DNA from: Girardinichthys multiradiatus
Taxonomy: Eukaryota > Chordata > Actinopteri > Cyprinodontiformes > Goodeidae
Reading direction: 5' to 3'
Assembly (NCBI RefSeq): GCF_021462225.1
Contig: NC_061815.1
Location: 45,605,986-45,669,985 of the forward strand
DNA: 64,000 bases
Position numbers and translations under genes: made by a program. The notes beneath the pieces were generated by a model, which saw only the letters and a list, made by a program, of their open reading frames with translations, was not told the DNA's origin and made no database searches. Shown piece by piece: positions 1 to 10,290 of this stretch. Every line of letters begins with the position of its first letter. Position 1 is the first letter of the stretch.

Positions 1-36
1 ACCCACTATGGAATAAGCGGTAGAAAATGACTGACT

Positions 37-40
<4 letters not shown>
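1..40 (+). repeat. 3' end of SINE-like repeat (family A)
   Basis: The first 40 bases match the 3' end of the repeat at 14100-14479: both have a 'cccactatgga-taagcggta' block followed by a short tetranucleotide tail, here TGAC and there GAAT. The body of the repeat lies outside the window. Confidence 0.6.

Positions 41-80
<40 letters not shown>
41..80. repeat. (TA)n microsatellite
   Basis: Pure TA dinucleotides. The Tc1-like element that begins at 82 uses a TA target, and TA repeats resume beyond its other end (1882-1897), so it inserted into this microsatellite. Confidence 0.9.
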
Positions 81-84
<4 letters not shown>

Positions 85-111
85 GGGTTGGACAATGAAA
101 CTGAAACATAT

Positions 112-1039
112 TTTTCTTGCAGGATAGTGGCCAGGTCACTACGTGAAACTGGTGGAGGAAAACGTTTCCTGACTCGCTCCTCCAAAACACCCCAAAGTGG
201 TTCAATAATATTTAGATCTGGTGACTGTGCAGGCCATGGGAGATGTTAAACTTCACTTCATGTTCATCAAACCAATCTTTCACCAGTCTTGCTGTGTGTA
301 TTGGTGCATTGTCATCCTGATACACGGCATCGCCTTCAGGGTACAATGTTTGAACCATTGGATGCACATGGTCCTCAAGAATGGTTCGGTAGTCCTTGGC
401 AGTGACGCGCCCATCTAGCACAAGTATTGGGCCAAGGGAATGCCATGATATGGCAGCCCAACCATCACTGATCCACCCCCATGCCTCACTCTGGGCATGC
501 AACAGTCTGGGTGGTACGCTTCTTTGGGGCTTCTCCACATCGTAACTCTCCCGGATGTGGGGAAAACAGTAAAGGTGGACTCATCAGAGAACATTGCATG
601 TTTCACATTGTCCACAGCCCAAGATTTGCGCTCCTTGAAATCATTGAAATCAACGTTTGGCATTGGCATAAGTGACCAAAGGTTTGGCTATAGCAGCCCG
701 GCCGTGTATATTGACCCTGTGGAGCTCCCGACGGACAGTTCTGGTGGAAACAGGGGAGTTGAGGTGCACATTTAATTCTGCCGTGATTTGGGCAGCCGTG
801 GTTTTATGTTTTTTGGATACAATCCGGGTTAGCACCCGAACATCCCTTTCAGACAGCTTCCTCTTGCGTCCACAGTTAATCCTTTTGGATGTGGTTCATC
901 CTTCTTGGTGGTATGCTGACATTACCCTGGATATCGTGGCTCTTGATACATCACAAAGACTTGCTGTCTTGTTCATAGATGCGCCAGCAAGAGGTGCACC
1001 AACAATTTGTCCTCTTTTGAACTCTGGTATGTCAACCAT
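112..1039 (-). pseudogene. Tc1-like transposase, disrupted
   Basis: Read on the minus strand from the ATG at 1039, this encodes the same protein as the transposase at 8996-10006: an N-terminal helix-turn-helix region, a block containing FSDEST with the first catalytic Asp, and a block containing YQDDNAPIHTARLVKDWF with the second. The frame is broken several times. The region around the catalytic Glu survives, but the C-terminal end is deleted. This copy keeps Asp at the first catalytic position, where the better-preserved copy has Asn. Confidence 0.82.
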
Positions 1040-1046
1040 AAGAACC

Positions 1047-1695
1047 ACTTCAGCTTCTTAGGAACCACCATCTCTGAGGACCTGAGGTGGTCTTCACACA
1101 TAGACACTGTTCGAAAGAAGGCCCAGCAGACTGTACTTCCTGAGGCAACTCAAGAAGTTCAACCTTCCACAGGAGCTGCTGGTTATCTTCTACACTGCCA
1201 TCATTCAGTCTGTCCTGCCTTCATCCATCTCAGTGTGGTTTGGCTCATCCACAAAACAGGACAGGTCCAGACTGCAACAAATAATCAGGAATGCAGAGAG
1301 AATAATCAGGGCTGACCTTCCCTCCATCCAGGACTTATACAGGTCTAGGGTCAGGAAAAGAGCTGCTAAAATCTCTGCAGACCCCACACACCCTGCACAT
1401 AAACTGTTCAGAGCTTTACCTTCAGGCCGCCGCTACAGAGCACTGCTCACTAAAACCAGCCGCCACAGAGACAGTTTCTTCCCCCAGGCTGTTTCTCTGA
1501 TGAACATTCAATAAAGTACAAAACAACAGCATACAGATGTTGCGAATGCACCTTTTTATTATATATGTGTATATTGTACATTGTAAATTTGTATATTCTG
1601 TAATACAAAAACGAAACCAAAGAGCAAAGTGTACCGGAGTCAAATTCCTTGTTTGTATGTACGAACTTGGCAATAAAGCTGATTCTGATTCTGAT
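1047..1695 (+). mobile_element. LINE 3' end inside the Tc1-like element
   Basis: This is the C-terminal part of a LINE reverse-transcriptase ORF, in two frames. It opens with FLGTTISEDLRWSSH and continues through WFGSSTKQDRSRLQQIIRNA to a PSGRRYRALLTKTSRHRDSFFPQA end. A short 3' UTR follows and finishes in GATTCTGATTCTGA-type repeats. This layout and tail are typical of L2/CR1/Rex1-group non-LTR elements of fish. The catalytic palm is absent, so the piece is 5'-truncated. Confidence 0.82.
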
Positions 1696-1883
1696 AATGT
1701 TGTGCGCATTTCAATATTCTGAGCAAAACTGTGCTCTTACCCTGCTAATTGAACCTTCACACTCTGCTCTTACTGGTGCAATGTGCAATCAATGAAGACT
1801 GGCTACCAGGCTGGTCCAATTTAGCCATGAAACCTCCCACACTAAAATGACAGCTGTTTCAGTTTCATTGTACAACCCCTGTA

Positions 1884-2654
1884 TATATATATATATAATG
1901 AATTACAATATGCATGCCAATGAGGCTCGTTTGTTAGATTAAAAGTAACTTTTGAAAACAACAACCTTGTATAGGGGATAAATATACTTTACATTAAAGC
2001 TGCAGTAGGGAGTTCTGAGAAAACCATGGACTTAGCCTAAATTTGAACAAGCACACCTTATCATCATAATTAACAGATATAAAAGCTTGAAAACATCAGT
2101 CTGTGGGTAACAAGTTACTGAAATAACTGAACTTTTCAAAAATATTCTAATGTATCTGACTTACTAATATAATATAATATAATATAATATGATATAATAT
2201 AATTACTGGCCCCACCTCACCCAGCTTTGCCTGTATAAGCAGCTGAAGACAATAGATACATTTTTAAACATTTGTTTCTCTTTTAGATTGTTGCTGTCTG
2301 GTTTTAATTTTATTTAACATAAAACCATAACATTCACACTGGTGTGATATGGGACCCACCTTTTCAGTGTCAGTGTAACAGTTTGAGTAAGCAGCGAAAA
2401 CATACAGCACACAAAGGCAGAGTAGCAAACAATAGTCGGTTTAGTACAACGGAGTATTAAAGCCAGACTAATGCCCTGCTTACATGACAATGATGTTCTG
2501 TTAACACATCTACATGACCACGTATCTCCAGCACAGCAACAGAAGTGAAAATGATGTAATCCCGCAAACAAACCAAACACAATAAACCTTTCAGTTTTCA
2601 CCAGAAAACGTTGTGTAAACAGGGCCTAAGATAATTTTTTGAGGGAAATTTGAG
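1884..2654. other. Non-coding AT-rich stretch
   Basis: No gene recognised. A degenerate AATAT pentanucleotide repeat lies at about 2166-2203. The rest looks like unique intergenic DNA. Confidence 0.6.
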
Positions 2655-2760
2655 AATAGTCATAATATTACAAGAATAAAGTCCTAATATTGCAGGAATA
2701 AACTCGGAACATTACAAGAATAAAGTCATAATATTACGAGTATAAAGTAGTAATTTTTAT
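2655..2760. repeat. Degenerate tandem repeat, unit about 20-24 bp
   Basis: Four to five imperfect copies of a unit like 'aataaagtcataatattac' run through this stretch. The copies are diverged and non-coding. Confidence 0.65.
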
Positions 2761-2869
2761 AAGAACTCTTACAAGACAGCATAGTCTTCCCCCTGCATTA
2801 AAATGAGGAATGTTGAGTATCTTGTGAAACTGAAACAAAAGTCTAACTTCGTAAACTCTTTTGCGAAGA

Positions 2870-3975
2870 GACCGCTCCCAGAAGGTGAGAGTAGGACACC
2901 ACCTGTCCTCTCCACTGAGGACCAGTGCACCACCACCCACCCGAGCAACACCATCATCAAGTTCGCGGACGTCACCACAGTGGTGGGGCTCATCTCAGGA
3001 GGGGATGAGACGGCTTACAGGGCAGAGGTGGAGCATCTGTCAGCATGGTGCATGGATAATAACCTGACTCTGAACACCTCCAAGTCAAAGGAGCTCATCG
3101 TTGACTTTCGGAGGTGTAAACAGAACACACAGCCGATCACCATCAACGGGGACAGGGTGGAGATGGTGCCGGACTTCAGGTTCCTGGGCACCCACATCAG
3201 CGAGGATCTGACGTGGACTACTAACTCTATGGCGATCCTGAAGAAGGCGCAGCAGATACTGTACTTCCTGAGGATTCTCAAGAAGAACAACCTGCGACCA
3301 GAGCTTCTGCTGTCTTTCTACCGCTGCTCTGTGGAATCCGTGCTGCGCTGAAGCATCTCGCTGTGTTTCTCCAGCTGCACTGCAGCAGAGAGGAAGCAGC
3401 TCCAACGGGTCATCAACACCGTCCAGAGACTGACTGGCTGCCCTCTCCCCTCCCTGGAGGAGATTTACTCCACCCGCTGCCTCAGGAGAGCCCGCAGCAT
3501 CATCAGGTACTCCTCACACCCTGGTCACTATCTTTTTCAACTGCTCCCCTCTGGGAGGCGTTTCAGGGTAATAAGGACAAAAACAGACAGACTGAAAAAC
3601 AGCTTTTTTCCGAGAGCTGTTGTTGCCCTGAACGCCTCATGTACACAGTAACAACTGTCACAATCAATAATGATTATATTAACAGTAAATACATTCAGTG
3701 CAATTTCTTCAACACTAAGTGCAATATGCTACTTCATGTGCAATACTTGAACAACCTGTAAATATTCTTCTATATATATTTTTTTCCACCTGCACAGTCC
3801 TTTTTTTTCATAACTTTTTAATAACTTTATAACTTTTAAACTTTTTAATATTTATTTTCTTTAATTTGCACTACCTGCCTGCACTGTTTTGTTTTGTTTT
3901 GTTTTGTTTTGAAAATTTCGTTGCACCCATGTGGAGCAATGACAAATAAATAATTCTGATTCTGATTCTGATTCT
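2870..3975 (+). mobile_element. 5'-truncated L2/CR1-group LINE (RT C-terminus and 3' end)
   Basis: The main frame (about 2920-3651) starts just before the reverse-transcriptase catalytic box. It then has [52 protein letters not shown] and a closing PSGRRFRVIRTKTDRLKNSFFPRA block. The catalytic box reads FADV where FADD is expected (Val codon 2971-2973). A TGA at 3349-3351 interrupts an otherwise continuous frame. Bases 2870-2920 look like the segment just upstream of the palm, with the intervening GAPQGCVLSP-type region deleted. The element ends with a 3' UTR, GTTTT repeats and CTGATT repeats at about 3953-3975. It cannot encode a working enzyme. Confidence 0.83.
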
Positions 3976-3984
3976 TCCGCCTCT

Positions 3985-6440
3985 CTGCCTGCTCAGACAC
4001 TTTTCTCCTAAGCTCCCTGCTTGCTTGCATTCTTCTACTCCTAACTTTTGATCTCTTAGCCAAAATTACGGAAATATTGGACTAAAACTACTTCTAACCA
4101 GCGACTCCCAAAGATTATTATTATTTTAATTTTTTTTTCTAAAGGATTTTGATGTTTTTATAATCGAACTCGAAAGGACAAGTTGACGCCAGCTAATCAG
4201 CACAAAATCCTTCCCTTCACCACAGAGGACTTCGACAAACTTTTACAGAAATTGGCTGTTTTGGAGATTAAAATCCATCGACTAGAAGTGAATGTGGAGA
4301 TTAATATTGGGTATAACGATGATTCAACTCTGCCTGTGATCCCAAACAGTGACAGCAAGGTCAACAACTCAACCGGCAATCAGAACTCTGAGAATAAACC
4401 TACCAGCAGACCCCCCTGACATGTTTTGGGCGCATGCCCAAAAAATCAAGGTGGACGACTCGCGGGAAGATTTCAGCAATTAAATAAATTAGAAAGGCCA
4501 GAATTACAGAGAAATGCCCCCGTTTCCCCTGGGAAAAGGAGACTTCGACAGCGAGCTGCTGTCACAACAACTGATAGGAGTGAGACAGCTGGAAATAAGT
4601 TCCCCTCCAGAACAGATTTGCTCCACTACAGAATGGAAACCAGGAAAATGATCCATCTTCTGAGAACAATAAAAGGTTTGAGAACAACCTTCATTCTAAA
4701 CAGTCTTCTCCTAAGCTGCCAGAGAAAAAGCGCCCCACCAGACCAAGAACCCTAATCGTGGGCAACACAGCTGTGGATGGGATTAAAAACGTCTGCAACA
4801 AGAAAATCAGAGAAGTTATGATTGGGACCAGTAACGTGGTGTCCGATATCTCAGAGAATATTCTTGCAATCTCAGAAAAGCGCCCGTCTCTAGAAAACCT
4901 TATTATACACTGTGGAGCCATGGATGACATGGCTAAGAAAAAATCAGAAAGACTGAAGGAGGATTTCACTTGTCTTCTGAATATTGTTGGAGGTCTCAAT
5001 ATCAAGGTGTTTCTCAGCGGACCCTTGGCACCGATTTTCTGTGAAGATGAGATTTTTTCGAGACTTCTGATGATTAATAAATGGTTGAAAAAAACATGTG
5101 CTACTACATCTGTGAACTTCATCGACAACTTTAATATTTTTTGGGAAAAAAGACAACTCTTCAAGCAAGATGGTTTCTGTTTGAACAAGCCAGGAGACAG
5201 ACGTCTCACATCTAATGTCTTCTATTCAGTAAACAATCCGCCAGCAGCTTCGACCTTCAGGAGAGAACATGGAGTATCAACAACAATGATAACGCTGCCT
5301 CCAACAGCTCCAGCAGAAACAACCGGCCAGTTGGCTGAGAAAGAAAGGTCATCACAAAAGGTCTCCCCGTCAAAAACCACAGGAGAGGTGGACCCCCCCA
5401 TTATACCCCCTCCCCCAAAACCCATACCCAGACTAACACCCCCGGTAAACCCCCCTCACCCCAGACCCTGGCCAAGACTGCACATAACTCCCCCATCTCC
5501 CCACTGAGCCTGCTTTTTGCTTTACTGGATTCTGATAACATGAAAGGAGTTCTTAAAATTGAGACCCAAATTGGGACCCTCAACGCAGGTGTTGAAAGAC
5601 TGGACTCCAGGTTCACTATATTATCTATAAAGAGAGACTATACAGATATAACCTACATCTGAAAAATGCAAGGGAATCATTCTTTTCTGAGATCATCAGC
5701 AAAAACATAAACAATGCTCGTGCATTATTTGCCACAGTCGACAGGCTAACAAACCCTCCTGTAACTGTAGCATCTGAACTCCACTCTACCAGGGCCTGCG
5801 ATGAATTTGCTAAATTCTTTACTGAAAAAAACCAGTAGCAATGCTGTCTCCAACTAGAACTCATTTTGAAAAAATTTCCCAATTTCACCAAATAAACTGC
5901 AAAATCTTAGAAGAAATCGTACAGCAACTAAGCTCCTTCTTCCTGCTGTCTCGATGTTTTACCCACAGCTTTCCTTAAGAAAGCTTTGCCAGTAATAACA
6001 TCTGATTTAACACAAATAATAAACACGTCCCTTTTGTCAGGTGTTTTCCCCCAGGCCCTGAAAACAGCAATTATCAAATCTCTATTGAAAAAGAGCAACT
6101 TGGACAAACTGCTACTACAGAACTACAGGCCTATATCAAACCTCCCCTTCATCAGTAAGATTATTGAAAAAGCTGTGTTTCAGCAGTTAAACAACTTCCT
6201 AACAATAACCAACCGCTTTGGTGTCTTCCAGTCAGGCTTCCTGCTCGCCACAGTACAGAGACTGCTCTTGTCAAGGTGTTCAATGACATCCGTATAAATG
6301 CAGACTGTGGAAGAACCACAGTGCTGGTATTATTGGACCTTAGTGCAGCATTCGAACATCAGAGACCACAAAAATCACATGTGGCGTTCCCCAAGGGTCC
6401 ATCTTAGGGCCTCTTCTATTCAATATCTCTATAATATGAT
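3985..6440 (+). mobile_element. Degenerate L2-type LINE with esterase-like ORF1
   Basis: A LINE-like 5' leader begins immediately beyond the tail of the previous LINE. Then follow an ORF1 region (4183-5507), a linker with NARALFATVDRLTNPPV (about 5690-5760), and an N-terminal reverse-transcriptase region at 5986-6297 with LQNYRPISNLPFISKIIEK. After it come LLDLSAAF and a PKGPSLGLFYSIS remnant, where family members have GVPQGSILGPLLFNIS. There are many frameshifts, and the catalytic palm and 3' end are missing. ORF1 esterase plus this RT layout is characteristic of vertebrate L2/CR1-group LINEs. Confidence 0.78.
4183..5507 (+). pseudogene. LINE ORF1 with degenerate SGNH/GDSL-type esterase domain
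   Basis: The N-terminal piece (4183-4419) is hydrophilic and coiled-coil-like (TTEDFDKLLQKLAVLEIKIHRLE). A stop at 4417-4419 and a frameshift near 4755 separate it from the esterase-like part (4758-5507). That part shows the expected order of blocks: a nucleophile region, an IIHCGAMDD block, FLSGPLAPIF, SVNFIDNFNIFW and KQDGFCLNKPG. The usual G-D-S nucleophile is replaced by GNT, and the C-terminal D-x-x-H reads DGFC, so the catalytic Ser and His appear lost. A proline-rich tail follows (5395-5507). In related LINEs this protein is an RNA-binding or lipid-esterase ORF1p; here it is a relic. Confidence 0.7.
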
Positions 6441-6444
6441 TATG

Positions 6445-8181
6445 ACTACTAATTAAATAAAGCCCCATTCCACACAGACCACAAATAACATGAATTGCCA
6501 AGAATGTCAAAAATCTTTTGATTCTTAGTTAAATTGTAATAGGTTCCTGATTTTGTTCTTTGTTCTTAACATTCTTGAGCCTTTTGGAATTGAGGGCAAA
6601 AGTTTCTGTCGTGCAGTATTCTTAATAGATTCTTGTGTATCTTACTGAATTCTTCACAATATTCATGCAAAACTAGCCAGATCTCATGATTTATCTTCGT
6701 ACCTGTGTCGTAACTGAATCTTACAGCGTCCCAGATTGGACCCAAAATTCCAAAAATCCTCACAAATCCTAACAATTGCCCAATTGATTCGTGTTATTCA
6801 TGGTCTTTGCTGACTCAAGTTGGTATTGCAGGTTGGAATGTGGATTTTGCGTGCTTTGTGCAGTATTGAGTTAACCCAAATCATATAGTTTTACACAAGT
6901 AATTTACACAATATCTTGTTAGTTGGATCAAAGTAATCATAACAACTTAAAATTCTTACACCTTTCTTCTGTAGAATTAACTGGCTTAGTCTTAGTTGTA
7001 TATGTATTTCTTAATATTTAAGAACCATAGGTACTCTATGGGAAAATTTGGGAGCTGTACAACACACATATGGTTTCTTCCTCTTAAATTGTTTTGATTT
7101 TATATGGTATAGCAATATTATTGGACATTTTTCTTTTACACTGTTTATGTGAGACTACCAATACAAGTTATCATCAGTTATCACCCCAAAAATCTGGTTC
7201 CATACACATTTTTGATTTGAACATTATTCATCTAAAGACTGGACTTATCTTTAATTTGCCTATTAGTACATATTTTGTTTTGCTTTACTTTAATGTTAAT
7301 GTATTTATATTTAACAATTTCTTCAAAGGTTTCCTGACATTAAACATGCTATTGTGAAATCAGCAGATAAATGGGCACTGGAGACCAACTGAGTTGTACT
7401 GATTGATGATGCCTTATATAAAGAATTTAGGACCAAGCATAGAACCTTGTGGTACGCCACAAGTAACTCTCACCAAAGATATTAGCAGCTGACAACGTTG
7501 TTGGACTAAACATATGAGGTGACTGTTTTGCTTTTAATATTGTTGAAAGCTATGTAAAATACATAAATCACATTCCATCACATGAGAACTGTTCACTACA
7601 TAGCACAGAAGACATATTGTGAAAGTTCAGAGAAGATAGAAAATAGGGGCATAATTTACTTAAACACCTAGTATGACATAACGTTAGAAATTACTTTAAA
7701 AACAGACAAGATGTTTGAGGATTCATAAATTCTAATCTTAGTCAACCTGAAAGCCACACATTTTTTTTTTCCAAAGGGGTTATTCCATTCTTTTAGATAT
7801 TATATTTCTGCTGCAGCACTGGTACCAATTACCCAGGATGAGTGATGACCGGCAGTGCAGGGAGCATGGGCATACACCGAGGTCACCGGTGCTGGGGTCT
7901 CAATTAACACAACCATATACAGTTTGGGATCAGGCACGGCCCTTATCTCGTATTTATAGAATAACACAGAGGCAAACACAGAGCATTGTCAAGAGGCAAG
8001 ACCTTCAAGGTCAGCTGTTGCTACAGCCTAATGTTTGCAGCCAGACCATAGAGATGAATGAGAAAAAGAAAACTTGACAAAGTAAGTTGAGGGTGTGTTC
8101 AGCTAAGGGGGTCTGCTTCTCTGATTGTTAGGTTTCTTTATTTAGATAGAAAAGAAAGTCGTGTTCTGTTTAATTTAAACA
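6445..8181. other. Non-coding stretch, no gene recognised
   Basis: AT-rich sequence with short chance frames only. A block of about 200 bp at 6560-6780 is dense in 'attctt/aatcct' words but I could not place it in a known family. Confidence 0.5.
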
Positions 8182-8370
8182 TACAGGGGTTGGACAATGA
8201 AACTGAAACACCTGTCATTTTAGTGTGGGAGGTTTCATGGCTAAATTGGACCAGCCTGGTAGCCAGTCTTCATTGATTGCACATTGCACCAGTAAGAGCA
8301 GAGTGTGAAGGTTCAATTAGCAGGGTAAGAGCACAGTTTTGCTCAAAATATTGAAATGCACACAACATTA

Positions 8371-8990
8371 TCAGAATCAGCTTTATTGCCAAGTTCGTAC
8401 ATACAAACAAGGAATTTGACTCCGGTACACTTTGCTCTTTGGTTTTATTTTTGCATTACAATATACACATATATAATAAAAAGGTGCATTTGCAACATCT
8501 GTATGCTGTTGTTTTGTACTTTATTGAATGTTCATCAGAGAAACAGCCTGGGGGAAGAAACTGTCTCTGTGGCGGCTGGTTTTAGTGAGCAGTGCTCTCT
8601 AGCGGCGGCCTGAAGGTACAGCTCTGAACAGTTTATGTGCAGGGTGTGTGGGGTCTGCAGAGATTTTAGCAGCTCTTTTCCTGACCCTAGACCTGTATAA
8701 GTCCTGGATGGAGGGAAGGTCATCCCTGATTATTCTCTCTGCATTCCTGATTATTCGTTGCAGTCTGGACCTGTCCTGTTTTGTGGATGAGCCAAACCAC
8801 ACTGAGATGGATGAAGACAAGACAGACTGAATGATGGCAGTGTAGAAGATAGCCAGCAGCTCCTGTGGAAGGTTGAACTTCTTGAGTTGCATCAGGAAGT
8901 ACAGTCTGCTGGGCCTTCTTTCGAACAGTGTCTATGTGTGAAGACCACCTCAGGTCCTCAGAGATGGTGGTTCCTAAGAACCTGAAGTGG
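8371..8990 (-). mobile_element. LINE 3' end carried inside the Tc1-like element
   Basis: On the minus strand this reads FRFLGTTISEDLRWSSH, then LPQELLAIFYTAIIQSVLSS, WFGSSTKQDRSRLQRIIRNA and PTHPAHKLFRAVPSGRR, ending in a 3' UTR with a 'caataaagctgattctga' tail at 8371. It is a 5'-truncated insertion of an L2/CR1/Rex1-group LINE. It ends six bases before the transposase ATG, so it replaced or displaced the transposon's native 5' leader. Confidence 0.82.
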
Positions 8991-8995
8991 TTCTT

Positions 8996-10006
8996 ATGGT
9001 TGACATACCAGAGTTCAAAAGAGGACAAATTGTTGATGAACGTCTTGCTGGTGCATCTGTGACCAAGACAGCAAGTCTTTGTGATGTATCAACAGCCACA
9101 GTATCCAGGGTAATGTCAGCATACCACCAAGAAGGACAAACCACATCCAACAGGATTAACTGTGGATGCAAGAGGAAGCTGTCTGAAAGGAATGTTCGGG
9201 TGCTAACCCGGATTGTATCCAAAAAACATAAAACCACGGCTGCCCAAATCACGGCAGAATTAAATGTGCACCTCAACTCCCCTGTTTCCACCAGAACTGT
9301 CTGTCGGGAGCTCCACAGGGTCAATATACACGGCCGGGCTGCTATAGCCAAACCTTTGGTCACTCATGCCAATGCCAAACGTCGGTTTCAATGGTGCAAG
9401 GAGCGCAAATCTTGGGCTGTGGACAATGTGAAACATGTATTGTTCTCTAATGAGTCCACCTTTACTATTTTCCCCACATCCGGGAGAGTTACGGTGTGGA
9501 GAAGCCCCAAAGAAGCGTACCACCCAGACTGTTGCATGCCCAGAGTGATGGTTTGGGCTGCCATATCATGGCATTCCCTTGGCCCAATACTTGTGCTAGA
9601 TGGGTGCGTCACTGCCAAGGACTACCGAACCTTTCTTGAGGACCATGTGCATCCAATGGTTCAAACATTGTATCCTGAAGGCGGTGCCGTGTATCAGGAT
9701 GACAATGCACCAATACACACAGCAAGACTGGTGAAAGATTGGTTTGATGAACATGAAAGTGAAGTTGAACATCTCCCGTGGCCTGCACAGTCACCAGATC
9801 TAAATATTATTGAGCCACTTTGGGGTGTTTTGGAGGAGCGAGTCAGGAAACGTTTTCCTCCACCAGTATCATGTAGTGACCTGGCCACTATCCTGCAAGA
9901 AGAATGGCTTACAATCCCTCTGACCACTGTGCAGGACTTGTATATGTCATTCCCAAGACGAATTGACGCTGTATTGGCCGCAAAAGGAGGCCCTACACCA
10001 TATTAA
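8996..10006 (+). CDS. Tc1/mariner-type transposase, full-length frame, first catalytic Asp lost
   Basis: A 336-residue transposase of the usual Tc1 length. I start it at the ATG at 8996 (MVDIPEF); the frame also opens nine bases earlier at a GTG, but that is LINE-junction sequence. Residues 1-60 hold the first helix-turn-helix region and about 70-125 the second. The catalytic core has VLFSNEST at 149-155, then YQDDNAPIHTARLVKDWF with Asp236, then SPDLNIIEPLW with Glu273. Two features stand out. The first catalytic Asp (position 152) is Asn, codon AAT at 9449-9451, so the enzyme should be inactive in cutting. The Asp-Glu spacing is 36 residues, not the 34 of classical Tc1 (DD36E rather than DD34E). 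The frame has no stops or frameshifts, suggesting fairly recent loss of activity. Confidence 0.92.
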   Translation: MVDIPEFKRGQIVDERLAGASVTKTASLCDVSTATVSRVMSAYHQEGQTTSNRINCGCKRKLSERNVRVLTRIVSKKHKTTAAQITAELNVHLNSPVSTRTVCRELHRVNIHGRAAIAKPLVTHANAKRRFQWCKERKSWAVDNVKHVLFSNESTFTIFPTSGRVTVWRSPKEAYHPDCCMPRVMVWAAISWHSLGPILVLDGCVTAKDYRTFLEDHVHPMVQTLYPEGGAVYQDDNAPIHTARLVKDWFDEHESEVEHLPWPAQSPDLNIIEPLWGVLEERVRKRFPPPVSCSDLATILQEEWLTIPLTTVQDLYMSFPRRIDAVLAAKGGPTPY

Positions 10007-10290
10007 TAAATTATTGTGGTCTAAAACCAGGTGTTTCAGTTTCATTGTCCAACCCCTGTATGTTGTGAGCTTAAATCTTGTGTTGTGTTTTGTTGATAGG
10101 TTGCTGTATATTTAGTCTCTTTGTGATTTTGTAGTGTCACGTTTTCTGTGGTTTTATCCTTGACTTTCACAGGTACCAAACACATGTCGTTGGTGCAGGA
10201 CTCTTCCTACCATCTATGCGTCAGTTTGTACCCATTTTGACAATCAAAAATTTAAAGAAATTTTCCAAATTCTACTTATGGTCTAAGTAG

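Larger units (their letters stand above)
82..1881 (-). mobile_element. Composite Tc1-like transposon, copy 1 (degenerate)
   Basis: The element is bounded by TA duplications (80-81 and 1882-1883) and by inverted repeats that start CAGGGGTTG at 82 and end CAACCCCTG at 1881. Its transposase is on the minus strand. Compared with the copy at 8184-10058 it has lost about 130 bp just inside the 82 end, which removes the last part of the transposase. Between the transposase start and the 1881 end it carries about 650 bp of LINE 3' sequence, at the same place and in the same orientation as in the other copy. It is therefore a copy of an already composite element, not an independent nesting event. Confidence 0.88.
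8184..10058 (+). mobile_element. Composite Tc1-like transposon, copy 2 (near complete)
   Basis: TA duplications (8182-8183 and 10059-10060) flank 31-bp perfect terminal inverted repeats beginning CAGGGGTTGGACAATGAAAC. Inside lie, in order, about 190 bp of 5' region, a minus-strand LINE 3' fragment (8371-8990) and a full-length transposase frame (8996-10006). Total length is 1875 bp; the LINE insert accounts for about 620 bp, leaving roughly the usual 1.25 kb for a Tc1-like element. The paralogue at 82-1881 shares the LINE insert at the same position and orientation. Confidence 0.93.

Noticed and set aside
2314..2601. 95-codon minus-strand frame with Cys-rich translation
   Set aside because: No family features and no conserved cysteine spacing; likely chance.
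7430..7480. Coding fragment around 'gaaccttgtggtacgccaca'
   Set aside because: A short CGTP-like translation recalls LINE remnants, but no further homology on either side.
8974..9363. 129-codon minus-strand frame, also present at 672-1061
   Set aside because: Antisense shadow of the Tc1-like transposase; its presence in both copies only reflects shared DNA.
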